Shown here: positions 13,210-28,150 of the stretch, piece by piece | Position numbering within the stretch: position 1 is the stretch's first letter | Layout: each line of letters begins with the position of its first letter | Assembly: GCA_948567375.1 (NCBI GenBank) | Contig: OX419758.1 | Span: 37,267,001-37,331,000, forward strand | Direction of reading: 5' to 3' | DNA: 64,000 nt | DNA from: Lunularia cruciata | Taxonomy: Eukaryota; Streptophyta; Marchantiopsida; Lunulariales; Lunulariaceae | The notes under the pieces: generated by a model | What the model was told of the DNA's origin: nothing | Seen by the model: the letters and a program-made list of their open reading frames with translations, nothing else | Database searches by the model: none | Program-made: the position numbers and the translations under genes

Positions 13210-14024
13210 GCATCCGCAGGAATGTGGAAGTCATGTTTTGGACCTGCCTAACATCTGTGATGTCTAGATGGATGCTCTTAACACATGGTTGTTGGAGAAA
13301 CGAAAGAGATCTGTATGCTACCAACACAAACTTGAATTTGGTCTGGAAGATGGTCTGGATGGTCCGCCATGGTCATTACTGCAATCAGCGGCTCATTAAT
13401 CTGTTCTAATCGTTACTTCGAGTCCCACGCAATCGTGTCTGTGAGAAAATCTGTGGACTAACTCTCTGGAGCTAAACCTTCAGAGACTTAGGAGGAATAA
13501 ATGAGTATGTTATTCGTTTCATATAGGTTGTCATCCATTCCTGGTCAAGTATATGTAGATATTTTTCTGTTCGTCCCGCAGGATGCTTGGATATTCAGAT
13601 GTACAACTAGGTTTTGGTGGGTAAGATGATATTAAGGTCGAAGTGGTGAGCACGCTTGGATATTCAGAGATAGCTGTACAACTCGGCTTCGGTGGGAAAG
13701 ATGATCTTACGGTCGAAGTGGTGAGCACGATATACTATTGCGATCGGTCAAGTAATCAAGAGGTGTTTGAAACAAGGCCCGAAGTGAGACGTGGGACGAA
13801 CTGTCTTTGCAGCCTACCCCTCCCGGTTTTCCACAGGAGGATTCTTTTCAAGAATACTCGATTCATCAGGGCACCTACTGTTGTGCCCGTTCACCTCGCA
13901 GGAGTCAATTGTGGTCGGAGATGATGTTTCGACATAATGCCAGAAAGGTCGAAGTTGCGTCTTCAACTTTATCTAATAACACGTCTGAGCAAGGAATCAT
14001 CCCGGTTCAGGAGCAGCTACTGTA
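13210..14024 (+). pseudogene. Unidentified exon cluster or gene relic downstream of MSH7
   Basis: Several pieces look like exons but do not join cleanly. At 13210 a CTTGCAG acceptor precedes an open stretch ending in TAG at 13265-13267. An ATG at 13268 then opens 43 codons containing LNTWLLEKRKRSVCYQHKLE and GLDGPPWSLLQSAAH, ending in TAA. At 13581 another CCGCAG acceptor precedes the tandem repeat described separately. A GTCTTTGCAG acceptor near 13810 then precedes an open stretch to a TAA at 14023-14025, rich in Ser, Gln and Arg. A GTGAGC donor at 13721 with that acceptor would give an intron of about 90 bp. I do not recognise the family. It could be a small lineage-specific gene or a decayed one; the TAG at 13265 favours decay or a missed splice. 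Confidence 0.3.
13585..13728 (+). repeat. In-frame tandem repeat, two units of 69 and 75 bp
   Basis: Unit 1 (13585-13653) and unit 2 (13654-13728) both begin GCTTGGATATTCAGA and end GTCGAAGTGGTGAGCAC. Unit 2 carries 6 extra bases. Both lengths are multiples of three, and the units encode related peptides (VQLGFGG then VEVVST). Unit 1 has GGTGGGTAAG, a stop in that frame or a splice donor, where unit 2 has GGTGGGAAAG. Confidence 0.85.
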
Positions 14025-14025
14025 A

Positions 14026-17000
14026 CAACACCCTTGTGTTCAGGACTAAATACTAAGTCCTTTTGTACACGTCTACTTGTGGTAGAGTATCATCTCCAGC
14101 TCGCAGAAACTTGTTGTAACCATTCCAAGTATAGATGATTGGATAATACCAAGATCTCAACACTGGATTCTGAACACAAAGATTGACTGTGAATCTTCAC
14201 GATATCTGGTAATGGAGACTAAATTCAAGGACTTTAATTGATATGGTTATCTCCACCTTTGTGCCGACGTATAATATTGAAGGTACGATGACTATTTGAT
14301 ATGTTTCTTGTTTCGTGTTTCCTGTTTATGGACATCAATCGAGCGCAGTAGCATGCAGGGCAATTGAAAGCTGCAGTATGTTCCTACCCCTGATGACTAC
14401 ATCTTCGGATCAATGACTGTTGGAATGATCCATGCTAGAAATACCAGGTTACAGTACAGCATCTAATCCGTCCGATCTAATTCCATCTGCAGAAGCGCTC
14501 TTGCTGCTGCTGCAACAGCGATGGCAGTCTGAAGGACCAACTCCCCTTCAATAAGAAAGACAAACGAATTTAGCCATGCTGGATGGCTACATTTCCTTTC
14601 TTGCTGCACTCAGCCGTACTTTGCACATGCTCCTGCACTCTCAACTTACTGTCTTTGCTTGAACCGCAGTTGACTCGGAGCACAACTTTTAACTGATGAA
14701 AGATATTGACTAGCTTTAGTACATCATAATGGACAAGGTATGCTTTTCTTAAGCAACCAAGAAAGCTTCCTCTACATTGAGGAATACTCCCCTCGTGGAT
14801 CTCCAAGTGTCTGACGGGGAGGAGTGAAAGCACCGCCTTGATTACTCTCATCATAGTAATCCGAAGCTACATGTGGTTTTACTGGTTCAGAACTTCTCGT
14901 TCCCAACCAGTAAGTATATCTTCTCTCGAAATCCTCGGAACGTCAGTTCCCTGGACCGGTCTTGTCGTAATCAAACTGTTTCAAGGTCCTTGGTTCTCCA
15001 TCTCGCAAGGAGTGTGCTTCGATCGTGAAGCTATAAAGTCTAAAGACTCCTTTACAATCGTGGACATTTACCAGCATTGTTTCGCAATGCTGGCAAGGTA
15101 AGTGGATTAGCAACTTAGCAAACTTAACTTACTTAACTTACTCCTAACACAAATCCTTCAGTTCCACCAAAGGGAGAATCTATCTCAAGAGAACTGTTCT
15201 AAGTGAACATGTCAACAGCGATAACTATTGCACTTGGGCTAAGTTCTCCTTGCTGTTATTGGTCGGAAGTTGCAGTGATCACTGATCATTCCAACTTAGC
15301 TCTCAAAGTTCCTTATGACGTTGGAGCCGTTTGTAGTTTCATACACATAATTTAATGGGTGCTCTGAAGAGCACATGTTGTAGAAAGGTTGGTAAAACTG
15401 GAGGATCAATGAGAACGGTTATGCGCTTAAGATGCAGTGCGTAAATTATTCTCTTTTTTCCTTGAGAGTTCCAGCTACTTAGAAGTCCAGACTAACTGAC
15501 TAGCTCAGTGGTACTGTACAGGAAGCATTGGGTAAGAGCTACCCTACAGCCCAGATAGGCTCAAAACTACCGCGCGTACTGTGTACATCTCAATCCATGC
15601 CAGGAATAGCGCAACTGGGAAGTAGGTAAAATGTACTGTACCTACGAAAACTTTTCTGAAAGGTACCTGACTTCTTTCCTTTGTGGGACAATGTTCCAAT
15701 TGAGTGTGGATTCTACGTTTCGTTTTGCCCAACTCCAACTGTAAGATCAATTTTAATTGGTTGCCAGTAGGAGAGTGGTCGAAGAGGGCCCGTGCTACCG
15801 TGGTAAAGTTGAGTGGAGTTAGTTCCTTTTGAGGGATGTGAAACGAGGGTAAATCAGGTATAGGCCTCCTGGACTGGGTTTAAATCTGCACATAGCTAGG
15901 GCTGAAATTCCACCATCGATAAACAGAACGGACGGTGTTGGTCAAGTTGAATGTGGGCCAAACTGCCGACGCCTAGCGAGCATCATCCAATTCGAGCTAG
16001 CTCTGGGATACTTGGACCCAGTATCCGGAAAGGCTTTTTTAGTGGTCGACACCTACAATACCTTAAAGTAGTTGTGTCCGCTGGAAAATCTCTCAGCTTA
16101 ATGAGCTCTCGAATCCCCAGTTATCACTCTCAACCTCATTCTAAAGCTTGAATGTGTAAGGTTGCTATTTATGATTGGAATTTGGTGGTTTTTAACAACG
16201 ATAGAATTCATTCAAGTGTTTGGGTAGCACCATCCGTTTCCCAACAAGGTCGTCTGAAAACTTATTCCTTTCTTGCACAAGAAACCGATGATCTTACACA
16301 AATATTTTGTACAGTTTTGCCAATTACCCCTACGGGTTTTATCCTTGTACGAGAGCTTTGTTGGGTGGTTCCTTGCTCCTGCATTCTCCCTAACCTAATG
16401 GCAGGCAGTCTGTCACATCCCACACATCGTTCGTCCACTTCTAAGGAAGGTGACGGTAGTAAACACACTCCAACATTCTATGAAGCCCAAAACTTTGGAA
16501 GTAGACCACACCACTGGAACGAATCATGTGACAAGTTCCCGCACCTTTGTCCCGACAAACAAGATTGTGAGTCTTTCATTGTAAGTGCCTTTTTCAACAT
16601 CCATTTTCGTTCTTCCACTGGTACAGTAATCTGCTTCCAAGGTCAATCTTGTTACGCCTAGGGACTCAAAATCTGACTCTTTGATTCATCTTAAAGCAGA
16701 ATCAGGGGTGGAGTCAGTGGACAGATCAAGCATTACCAGTCCTTTGAGGAGATTATGTAGATCACAGATGGTCCCCTAATCCAGAATGTACACACATCTA
16801 CGCATTGGAGTTTGTATTATCTTGACAATCATAAGGCAGAAAAACTCACAGTTTTCAGCTTGCTTTCACTATCTTAATGGAAGTTGGGTTTGGGATCTCG
16901 CTTGACAGAGGGAAGCATGAACAGTTTGGCAAATGAACCTGATGACATTGAACTTCAGTTAAAGCAGCCGGGACGTGAGTGTGCATGAGGTGGATGCAAT

Positions 17001-18640
17001 GGTTGATTCGTCGAGCTCCCGACGAATCCACCATTTCAAGAAAGTTGGGCCACTGGCAAAGAGACCAAGGACAGACCAGAAGTATGAAACAAGAAGAAAG
17101 TGCGACCGCGTAGAAAACACAAAGGATAGGAAGAAATCATCAAGCCGTACAAGGAAGAGAAAAAAAGAAGGTAAAATGTGGCTAAGCCCCAATAGAGTCT
17201 ATATGAGATGTATGAAACTGGTGAGCAGGTTAGAAGACTAAACCAGCTTTCTTTAGTCTCTTGCAGAAAACGTGTACAGTGATGCATATATAACACGGTA
17301 GGCTGGTCAAATATCTGCGGAGGAAAAGAAGTGGTGAAACTAGAACTGCAGTAAAAGAAAGTAAACAGAAAGGAGACCACGTAGAACACATGAAGGATGG
17401 GAACACCCTATCAAGCCGTACAAGGGAGGAACTGCAGTAAAGAGTTCCTTCTATAAGGGGTCTAATGGAGGGGGTTAGAGAGCATGCTCCTACTCTGCAC
17501 CTCACTTCATGAAAGTACGAGCTGAAACGAGTGGTGAAAGTCCTCTCTCCTCCGTCCTCTAGAACTTGAGCAGCAGTTCCTCAAAAGAAGAGACCGTTAA
17601 GTTGCAGGAAACTAATGAAAGCCCTAACGCTAGTCCTCTTTAGCATTCTTTCGCCATTGACCATTCATCAGCATACTCTAATATTAATCATCATCCTCGA
17701 ATGCCTATTTACTGTACGAGGTAACCAGGCTTTTCAGTCCCTCCCTGGCTGTACTATCTCCCATGCCAGCCACCTGCAGGATTTGAACGTGAAATTTCTA
17801 TCTACGTAAAGCTGCTGCACCTCACCTGTCTGCTTGGAGAACTGAGCACCAACTCTCTTTAGACGGTGAATGTTGTTTCTATTTGACGTTGACAACCAAG
17901 TACTACTGTAGTGCTTGAGCTTGGCAACATACCTCTTCAAACAATTGCATAGTTCAGCGAATGTCCCCCACCACCTCATATGTGGAAACTGGAGCAAATA
18001 TCTTCCACTCCACGATTAGGTTCTAGAAACATCCTTCTGCCAAAAAGTTCATTTGGTCCAATTTCTCTTCTGTTTGTTGTTCTTCTACATTGTAGTGCAA
18101 TAAAACCTTTCTGGTAGATGTGTGGCGTTTTACTTTCTCCAACGAAATGCCCCTTTCCACTCAAGTAATTGGAAAGGTATGTATCACATATACATGTAAA
18201 CTATGAGATTTACCGCTTCCATTTTCGGCCAGATATTCCTGTTATTCCAGTTACTGGTGCTATATTAGGACGGGAATTTATACTGTTGGATCGTACCTTG
18301 ACAAAACTACCATACAGTAACGTCGCAGGGCATTCAGTTACCTGCGCCGACACTGTGGTGGTCCCGGCTGCATGGTCGCGATCAATCGGAGATCTTCTTC
18401 ATCATCGGCAGCCGTCGATCAGCGTCGCAAAGCCTTCTCCTTCCTTCTCCCTGCCGTCTGTCCCGCTGGCAGGGAACCAGCCTGCGAGACATTTATTAGC
18501 CGTGTTGTTCTCCTACGGGAGAGATAATGTGCCAGGGTTTTCCCGTGCGCGCCGGCCCTTGCCTTATTTATTTGTAAGAAATGCACAACCTCTTCCGAAG
18601 TAAATTCCACTGTCTTGTAGGTTTTCAGTGTTGGCAACAG
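14026..18640. other. Mixed-composition intergenic tract, no gene recognised
   Basis: No protein family was recognised on either strand. The longest open frame, 16152-16661 (+, 169 codons), shows no motif, no sensible domain composition and no flanking exons, so it is best treated as chance. A GC-richer patch at about 18340-18560 contains a second uninformative open frame (18169-18603). A small repeat cluster at 17101-17445 is listed separately. Composition turns strongly AT-rich just after this tract. Confidence 0.4.
17101..17445. repeat. Dispersed motif, two local copies plus one at 49053
   Basis: At 17101 a motif reading GCGACCGCGTAG, then AACAC, AAAGGATAGGAAG and later TCAAGCCGTACAAGG appears. 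It recurs from 17373 as GAGACCACGTAG, AACACATGAAGGATGGGAA and ATCAAGCCGTACAAGG. A third copy lies at 49053 (GCGACCGCGTAG, GAACACGAAGGATGGGAAG, GATCAAG). The shared order over about 55 bp suggests fragments of one repeat family. The family is not identified. Confidence 0.55.
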
Positions 18641-23399
<4,759 letters not shown>

Positions 23400-23885
23400 T
23401 GAGCACTCTTCATGTGTTCCAAGTGTAAGGTCTACAACAATAGTTTGTGATCAGTTTGCATGATCACTTGTTTCTCCAATAGGTAATGCCTCCATACCTT
23501 GGTGGCATATACTATTGCAAGTTGTTCCCAATCTTGATTAGATTAATTTCTTTAAGATGTATTTAGTTGGCAAGACACAAAGGCAATGGGATGCAATCCC
23601 TTTGAGAATTCTTGCTACAACACGGTTCCAATTGCAAAGTTAGAAGCATCAATATCAACCACATAAGGTAGTTGAGGATCATATGGTTGAAGAATGGGTC
23701 TTGACAACACTATATGTTTCAACTTTTGGAATGCTTCTTTGTGCTTGGTGGTCCTTCAAAGCTCAAGTTCTTCCTCAAGAGGTCAGTCCATGGTGCAGCC
23801 ACATGAGCATAATAGTGGATGAACCATCGATAAAAATTGGCCAATCCATTAAATGCCCATACTTCTATAGCATCCTTTGGAGTAG
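23400..23885 (-). mobile_element. Older Ty3/gypsy element, RT end and RNase H portion
   Basis: This is the downstream part of the element interrupted at 23886-33636. Directly beside the insertion the - strand reads TPKDAIEVWAFNGLANFYRW, continuing the WPT that ends the upstream part at 33637. Around 23620-23700 the - strand gives LPYVVDIDASNFAIGTVL, the first RNase H motif, with a stop soon after. Frames are broken and the integrase is not readable. Confidence 0.8.
23881..23885. repeat. Target-site duplication of the methyltransferase gypsy element
   Basis: AGTAG here is matched by AGTAG at 33636-33640 on the other side of the insertion. Counting the terminal CA as part of the element, the duplication is the 4 bp GTAG. 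Removing the insertion restores GGAGTAGGCC, which encodes the WPTPK of the older element on the - strand. Confidence 0.85.
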
Positions 23886-23989
23886 TGTTGTGCATATATA
23901 CATTGCTACACAACATACATCGCTGTCAACATCATACACTATAGAAGCACAACTCACACATAAGTCATACATAGACTCTAAAGTGCCAT
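23886..23989 (-). repeat. Block A', copy of a 3'-terminal block outside the 3' LTR
   Basis: Nearly identical to 24437-24547, with a few C-to-T type differences. It lies between the 3' LTR core and the target-site duplication, so it belongs to the inserted unit. Confidence 0.9.
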
Positions 23990-24436
23990 AATAATCAGAT
24001 TGCTTACCACTCTCAACTCAACTCAACTCAGATCAGTACTTGACTTGTCACTCTATAAACTGCCAACAATTGGGCACTGATTACAGTCAAGCCACACCCA
24101 CTCAAGCATAGAGAATCCAGGTGACGCTCATCGGCCTCTGTCCACCATAGCTAGGAACTAGAAGGCTCAACATCAGAGAAGTGAGCTCTCTGGAGCTCAC
24201 TTCAAAACTATACCCCTTGGACTCGAGCTAGCACTAAAACCCTAATGGTCCCGCTGATGGCACACTCGACGGTGCAAACAGTGCAAAGTGATAGTGGGCC
24301 CCACCGTGAAGTCAGTACCCCGAACACAAAATCTAACCATCGGAAAGTAGTCTTTGAGAAACTGCTTGAATAACTCTAACTACTATCATTGGAACTACAG
24401 TGTCTGAGCATCTAGATGCGGAACTACAAATGGCGT
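23990..24436 (-). repeat. 3' LTR core of the methyltransferase gypsy element
   Basis: 447 bp homologous to the 5' LTR. On the - strand it begins TGTCACGCC; its far end reads TGATTATT rather than GATTACA. It is flanked on both sides by copies of a block of about 105 bp, which is unusual for a 3' LTR. Confidence 0.88.
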
Positions 24437-24547
24437 GACAGCTATCGTGCGTATATACATCGCTACACAACATACATCGCTGTCAACATCATACACTATA
24501 GAAGCACAACTCACACATAAGTCATACATAGACTCTAAAGTGCCACA
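24437..24547 (-). repeat. Block A, between polypurine tract and 3' LTR core
   Basis: On the - strand it starts TGTGGCACTTTAGAG immediately after the polypurine tract and runs to the 3' LTR core. By its position and TG start it could be the true beginning of the LTR, yet neither 5' LTR in the window has it. Confidence 0.85.
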
Positions 24548-24560
24548 ATCGCCCCCCTAG
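24548..24560 (-). promoter_or_regulatory. Polypurine tract (plus-strand primer)
   Basis: On the - strand CTAGGGGGGCGAT precedes the TG of block A. An AGGGGGG tract directly upstream of a TG is the usual mark of a 3' LTR boundary. Here it lies 110 bp away from the LTR core defined by the 5' LTR. Confidence 0.6.
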
Positions 24561-24722
24561 CTGGCGGTTAGGTCCCTCTAACTCCAGATAGTCATCTACT
24601 CTAAGTATATGGTATACCCTCTAATGAGCAAAGATCATGAGGCCGGATGCTATGGAGCCCCATCATTAGTCGCATGTCTGCAATCTATACCATATCAAGA
24701 ATGAACTAGCTATAGGTCAAGT

Positions 24723-24857
24723 ACATCTAGGACATAACCACTGTCCCTGAGGAACCACCATGAGGAGAGGAGTCATACATGCCATATGCCATCCTCTCGA
24801 ACAGCTATCACACACTAACATAGTAGCAACTCCACCAAAAGAGCCACATAACATACA
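24723..24857 (-). pseudogene. C-terminal PHD finger of the integrase
   Basis: The last 46 codons carry a complete Cys4-His-Cys3 pattern: C-x2-C-x11-C-x2-C-x4-H-x2-C-x14-C-x2-C, with Trp two residues before the seventh ligand (QWLCPRC). Core peptides are CMLCGS, VCDSCSRGWHMAC and WLCPRC. PHD fingers typically bind histone H3 tails. The finger lies where chromoviruses carry a chromodomain, so a role in choosing chromatin targets for integration is inferred. All eight ligands are intact although the copy is dead. Confidence 0.9.
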
Positions 24858-24859
24858 CC

Positions 24860-26045
24860 TCAAACCTGCACGTACAAGTGCCAAGCTTGGGTCTATAGTA
24901 CCATCAATGTTTGGAAGGTGGCATGGCGCACAATTGCGCACATGATCCTTCCAAACAACACCATCACGTCCTTCTAACACAAGGACTCTAGATGGCAAAA
25001 CCTCACGCGCTCTCAAGATAGTGCGTCTTGTAGAAACATCAAGTGTCGTCGGTGCTGTCTGCTGTAGATATACATAATCACCTGGATGAAATCGACGGAT
25101 CGAGGGTCTATAACCTCCTCCTTGAATGGTAGCATAGCGTAAAGTATCTCTATGCTGAGCAATCACCAAGTTCTCAAAGGCCATCGGCATCACTCTCCAA
25201 AAGATCTCTGCCCGCTAAGAACATGCGCTCATCCATAAATTGGGGTCATCCAAGTCCAAAACTACAGTAGCATCTTGACGAATGGCAAGTAAATCTGGAT
25301 CTCGTCCATAGAGTAGAAAGTATGGAGAGAAGGATGCTAAGGAGGCTTGCCGGCTGAACCGATAGCCCATGGCCAACCAAGGTAATTGGAGATCCCAATC
25401 TCCCAAGTGACCTCTTTGCAAATGATACTTTCGCAATCCTCTCTTCACCGTCTGAACCACTCCCTCTGCTAAGCCATCTGCCTCAAGGTGATCTTGGGAT
25501 GTAGTACGATGATCAATCAAAGCCTTGTCACACAAGACCTGAAATTCCCCCAAGAACTCTGTACCCTGATCAGTCAAAACCTCAGCTGGTGCACCAAAAT
25601 GACTAAGAACTCAATCCAGGAACGAGTAAGCTGTCCCTTCACTAGACTTGTCAGGAAGTGCCACCAACTCAATCCACTTGGAGAAGTGCTCCACCATCAC
25701 CAAAACATACCAATGATGTCTCACAGTCAGCGGTAAAGGTCCGGCAAAGTCCAAACTCCAACTGTAATCCAAGCCCATGATAGGTAATGGGTGTAACTAA
25801 GGCGTAGGAGCATTGAATGATGCTCTAACTTGGTCACAAACCACACATCTGGCAACAAACTGTTGTACCTTGGGCTGCATACCGCGCCACCAATAATGAC
25901 TTTGGAGTAAGCTATATGTATGCTTGACTCCAAAATGTCCTAGCTCCTCATGAGCATGACGGACCAACTGTGGTCTCTGTGATGCAAGTGGTACTACTCG
26001 TACTCTACCATCCTCCCATACACGCAAAAGGTGTCTACCCTCCAA
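24860..26045 (-). pseudogene. pol: Integrase of the methyltransferase gypsy element
   Basis: The zinc-binding domain shows HAHEELGHFGVKHTY and CVVC (HHCC) at 25797-26045. The catalytic core runs from about 25790 to 25215: LDFAGPLP (first Asp), LTDQGTEFLGEF (second Asp) and HLEADGLAEGVVQTVKRGLR (Glu). The C-terminal part at 24860-25193 has RRFHPGDYVYLQQ, the usual post-core beta domain, and continues into the PHD finger. In-frame stops lie near 25800, 25610 and 25215. Confidence 0.93.
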
Positions 26046-26399
26046 TCTGAACCGTCTGGTTTGCTAAAGAACACGGTCTCTCTCCTTGGCCCCAACTGTG
26101 CCACCCACAACACCAGTGCAAAGATAGTCCATGACTAAGACATCATCATGAATGTCTCACTGAACTGTACAAATATCTTCACTCTCTGGATCTATGACCT
26201 CAATAACTCCTCTTGTATGCGCTGAGAGAGATACCACCAAAGCCTCTGCAAATATACATAGAAAGGCCAATGCATGCCAACCTGGCACCATCTCCTCATC
26301 TGTCTCACCATGCCAACGTGCTCCGGTCTGATCCTGCTGGTTAGGACATGGGTTTCTACTCAACCCATCTGCATCACGGTTCACCACTCCAGGTCTGTG
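26046..26399 (-). other. pol: RNase H to integrase linker of the methyltransferase element
   Basis: Contains VHRPGVVNRDADGLSRNP, the conserved tether peptide of gypsy pol (normally N-x-x-ADALSR), followed by a variable region. No other domain was recognised. Confidence 0.75.
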
Positions 26400-26838
26400 A
26401 ACAACCGTGAAATCATACTCTTGTAAAATCAGAGCCCATCATGCAAGCTTCCCTAAAAGCTTGTCAGACTCCATCAACCACTTCAGCGGCTGATGATCAA
26501 TGATGAGAGTGAAGGTTACCAAATAGGTAACATCAAAAATGTGCTACTGCCCAAATTGCTGCCAAGCACTCTCCCTTATATGAACTATACTTCGCCTCCG
26601 CTGAATTGTTGGAGCGACTAGCATAGGCCACCACAAACTCCTTCCCCTCATCATCATGTTGGGTGAGCACCACTCCAAGCCCCAACATACTCCAATCAGT
26701 GTGAACCTGAAATGGTCGTCCCCTGATTGGTCTCCTCAAAATAGGAGCAGATGTCAACCTCTCCTTGAGCTCTACAAAAGCTCTCTCCTGCTCATCTCCC
26801 CAACACCACTCCTGTGTAAGCTTGGTCAGCTTTGTCAA
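26400..26838 (-). pseudogene. pol: RNase H of the methyltransferase gypsy element, frame-shifted
   Basis: Motifs in order: FQVHTDWSMLGLGVVLTQ (first catalytic Asp), VAYASRSNNSAEAKYSSYKG with the catalytic Glu of GECLAAIWAV, then TLIIDHQPLKWLM. The first part is in a different frame from the rest of pol, so at least one indel separates it from RT and another from the downstream part. It would remove the RNA strand after reverse transcription. Confidence 0.9.
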
Positions 26839-26854
26839 GGCCTTGGAAATGGCA

Positions 26855-27600
26855 CTAAATCCTCAAACATAGCGGCGATAGAAGTTCGCCAACCCAAGGA
26901 ATGCTCGCACTCTGCTCACATCCGTAGCCAAGGAATACGTGCAATAGCCTCCACCTTGGTTTGCTGAACACCAAGTCCTTCGGGGTAGATAGTGTGACCC
27001 AAATACTCAACCTGCTCATGGAAGAACCTACACTTCCCATGATGTAATTTGAGTCCATGAGATCTCAACCTCTCAAACACCTCCAACAACTGTCTCTCAT
27101 GCTGCTCCACAGTAGTGCTATAAACCAAAATGTCATCAATATAGCACCGAGCAAAATCCAATCCAGCTAGGATCCTATCCATGACCCTCTGGAACTCAGC
27201 AGGAGCGTTCTTCAACCCAAATGGTAAGAACCTCCACTGATAGAACACATCCTTACCGTGAGGATCAATAGCCCAAAATGTTGTCTTGGACTTATCCTCT
27301 TTCCTGATCGGCAACTGATGATATCCCGCTTGAAGATCCAAAGTACTGAAGACCTTTGCATGCCCAATCGCATCAAAAATCTCCTCCGGTGTAGGCATGG
27401 CATACCGATTAGCCTTGGTCTGTTAGTTGATAGGACGGTAATCTCCACACATCCGCCTATCTGTATAGTTGCCATGCATATCCTTCTTGGCTGGCATCAC
27501 TGTCGTTGATGCATACTCTCCATGTGAAATCTCCACCAAACCAGCCTCAAAAAGGTCACTACTCCGGCTCTGAATCAATATCCTCTCCATATCACTATAT
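26855..27600 (-). pseudogene. pol: Reverse transcriptase of the methyltransferase gypsy element
   Basis: From about 27570 the - strand shows LFEAGLVEISHGEYAS, RRMCGDYRPIN, then VFSTLDLQAGYHQLPI (first catalytic Asp), FLPFGLKNAPAEFQRVMD and CYIDDILVYS (the YIDD catalytic pair), ending GKCRFFHEQVEYLGH. This is a textbook Ty3/gypsy RT. A stop follows RPIN (CAACTAACAG) and the frame breaks near 26915. Confidence 0.95.
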
Positions 27601-28150
27601 CAATAAGGACATCGGAAAACTGGTGTGTTGCTAGTCAGCTCAATCCGTATACCAGGTCCCTTCAGAGCACCCAAATCTTTCATACTAAAGGCAAAACAAC
27701 TCATGTGACTCCTCAAGAACCTCCAAACCCTCCGTCTTTCCTCTCCATTAAGCTTGGGTCCAAGATCTGGCTCCCAAGTATCCTCTGTAACTGTAGTAGG
27801 AGTGGAAGACGTACTGACTGGCTGCTACACTAGGCTCTTGGGAGCAATAGTGTCATGCTCTCGACCACTAGAGGTCCCAACCTCTGTGTGAAAAACTCTC
27901 TCCACTCTGGCTACAAGCTCCACACGTCCTCTAGCTACATCCCATGTGGACCAAGGGTGTAATCCAAGTAGCCCACGCTCACCTGGATGGACTCCAAGTA
28001 GACCACTCTCCCTAGTAGCTACTAGATGTGTCCTAAGAATACCATGTCCACTTGGTCCATCGCCCTCCGCATGTGCTTGAATTGTCTCGATAGGCACAGG
28101 GCTCACTAGTGTCCGAGTGGTGATGCCTATCAAGCGCATCCTACGCTGCT

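Noticed and set aside
16152-16661. 169-codon open frame on the + strand
   Set aside because: No motif, no splice context and no recognisable composition; within chance expectation for a 64 kb window.
18169-18603. 144-codon open frame in a GC-richer patch
   Set aside because: Uninformative sequence with no family features; no supporting exons.
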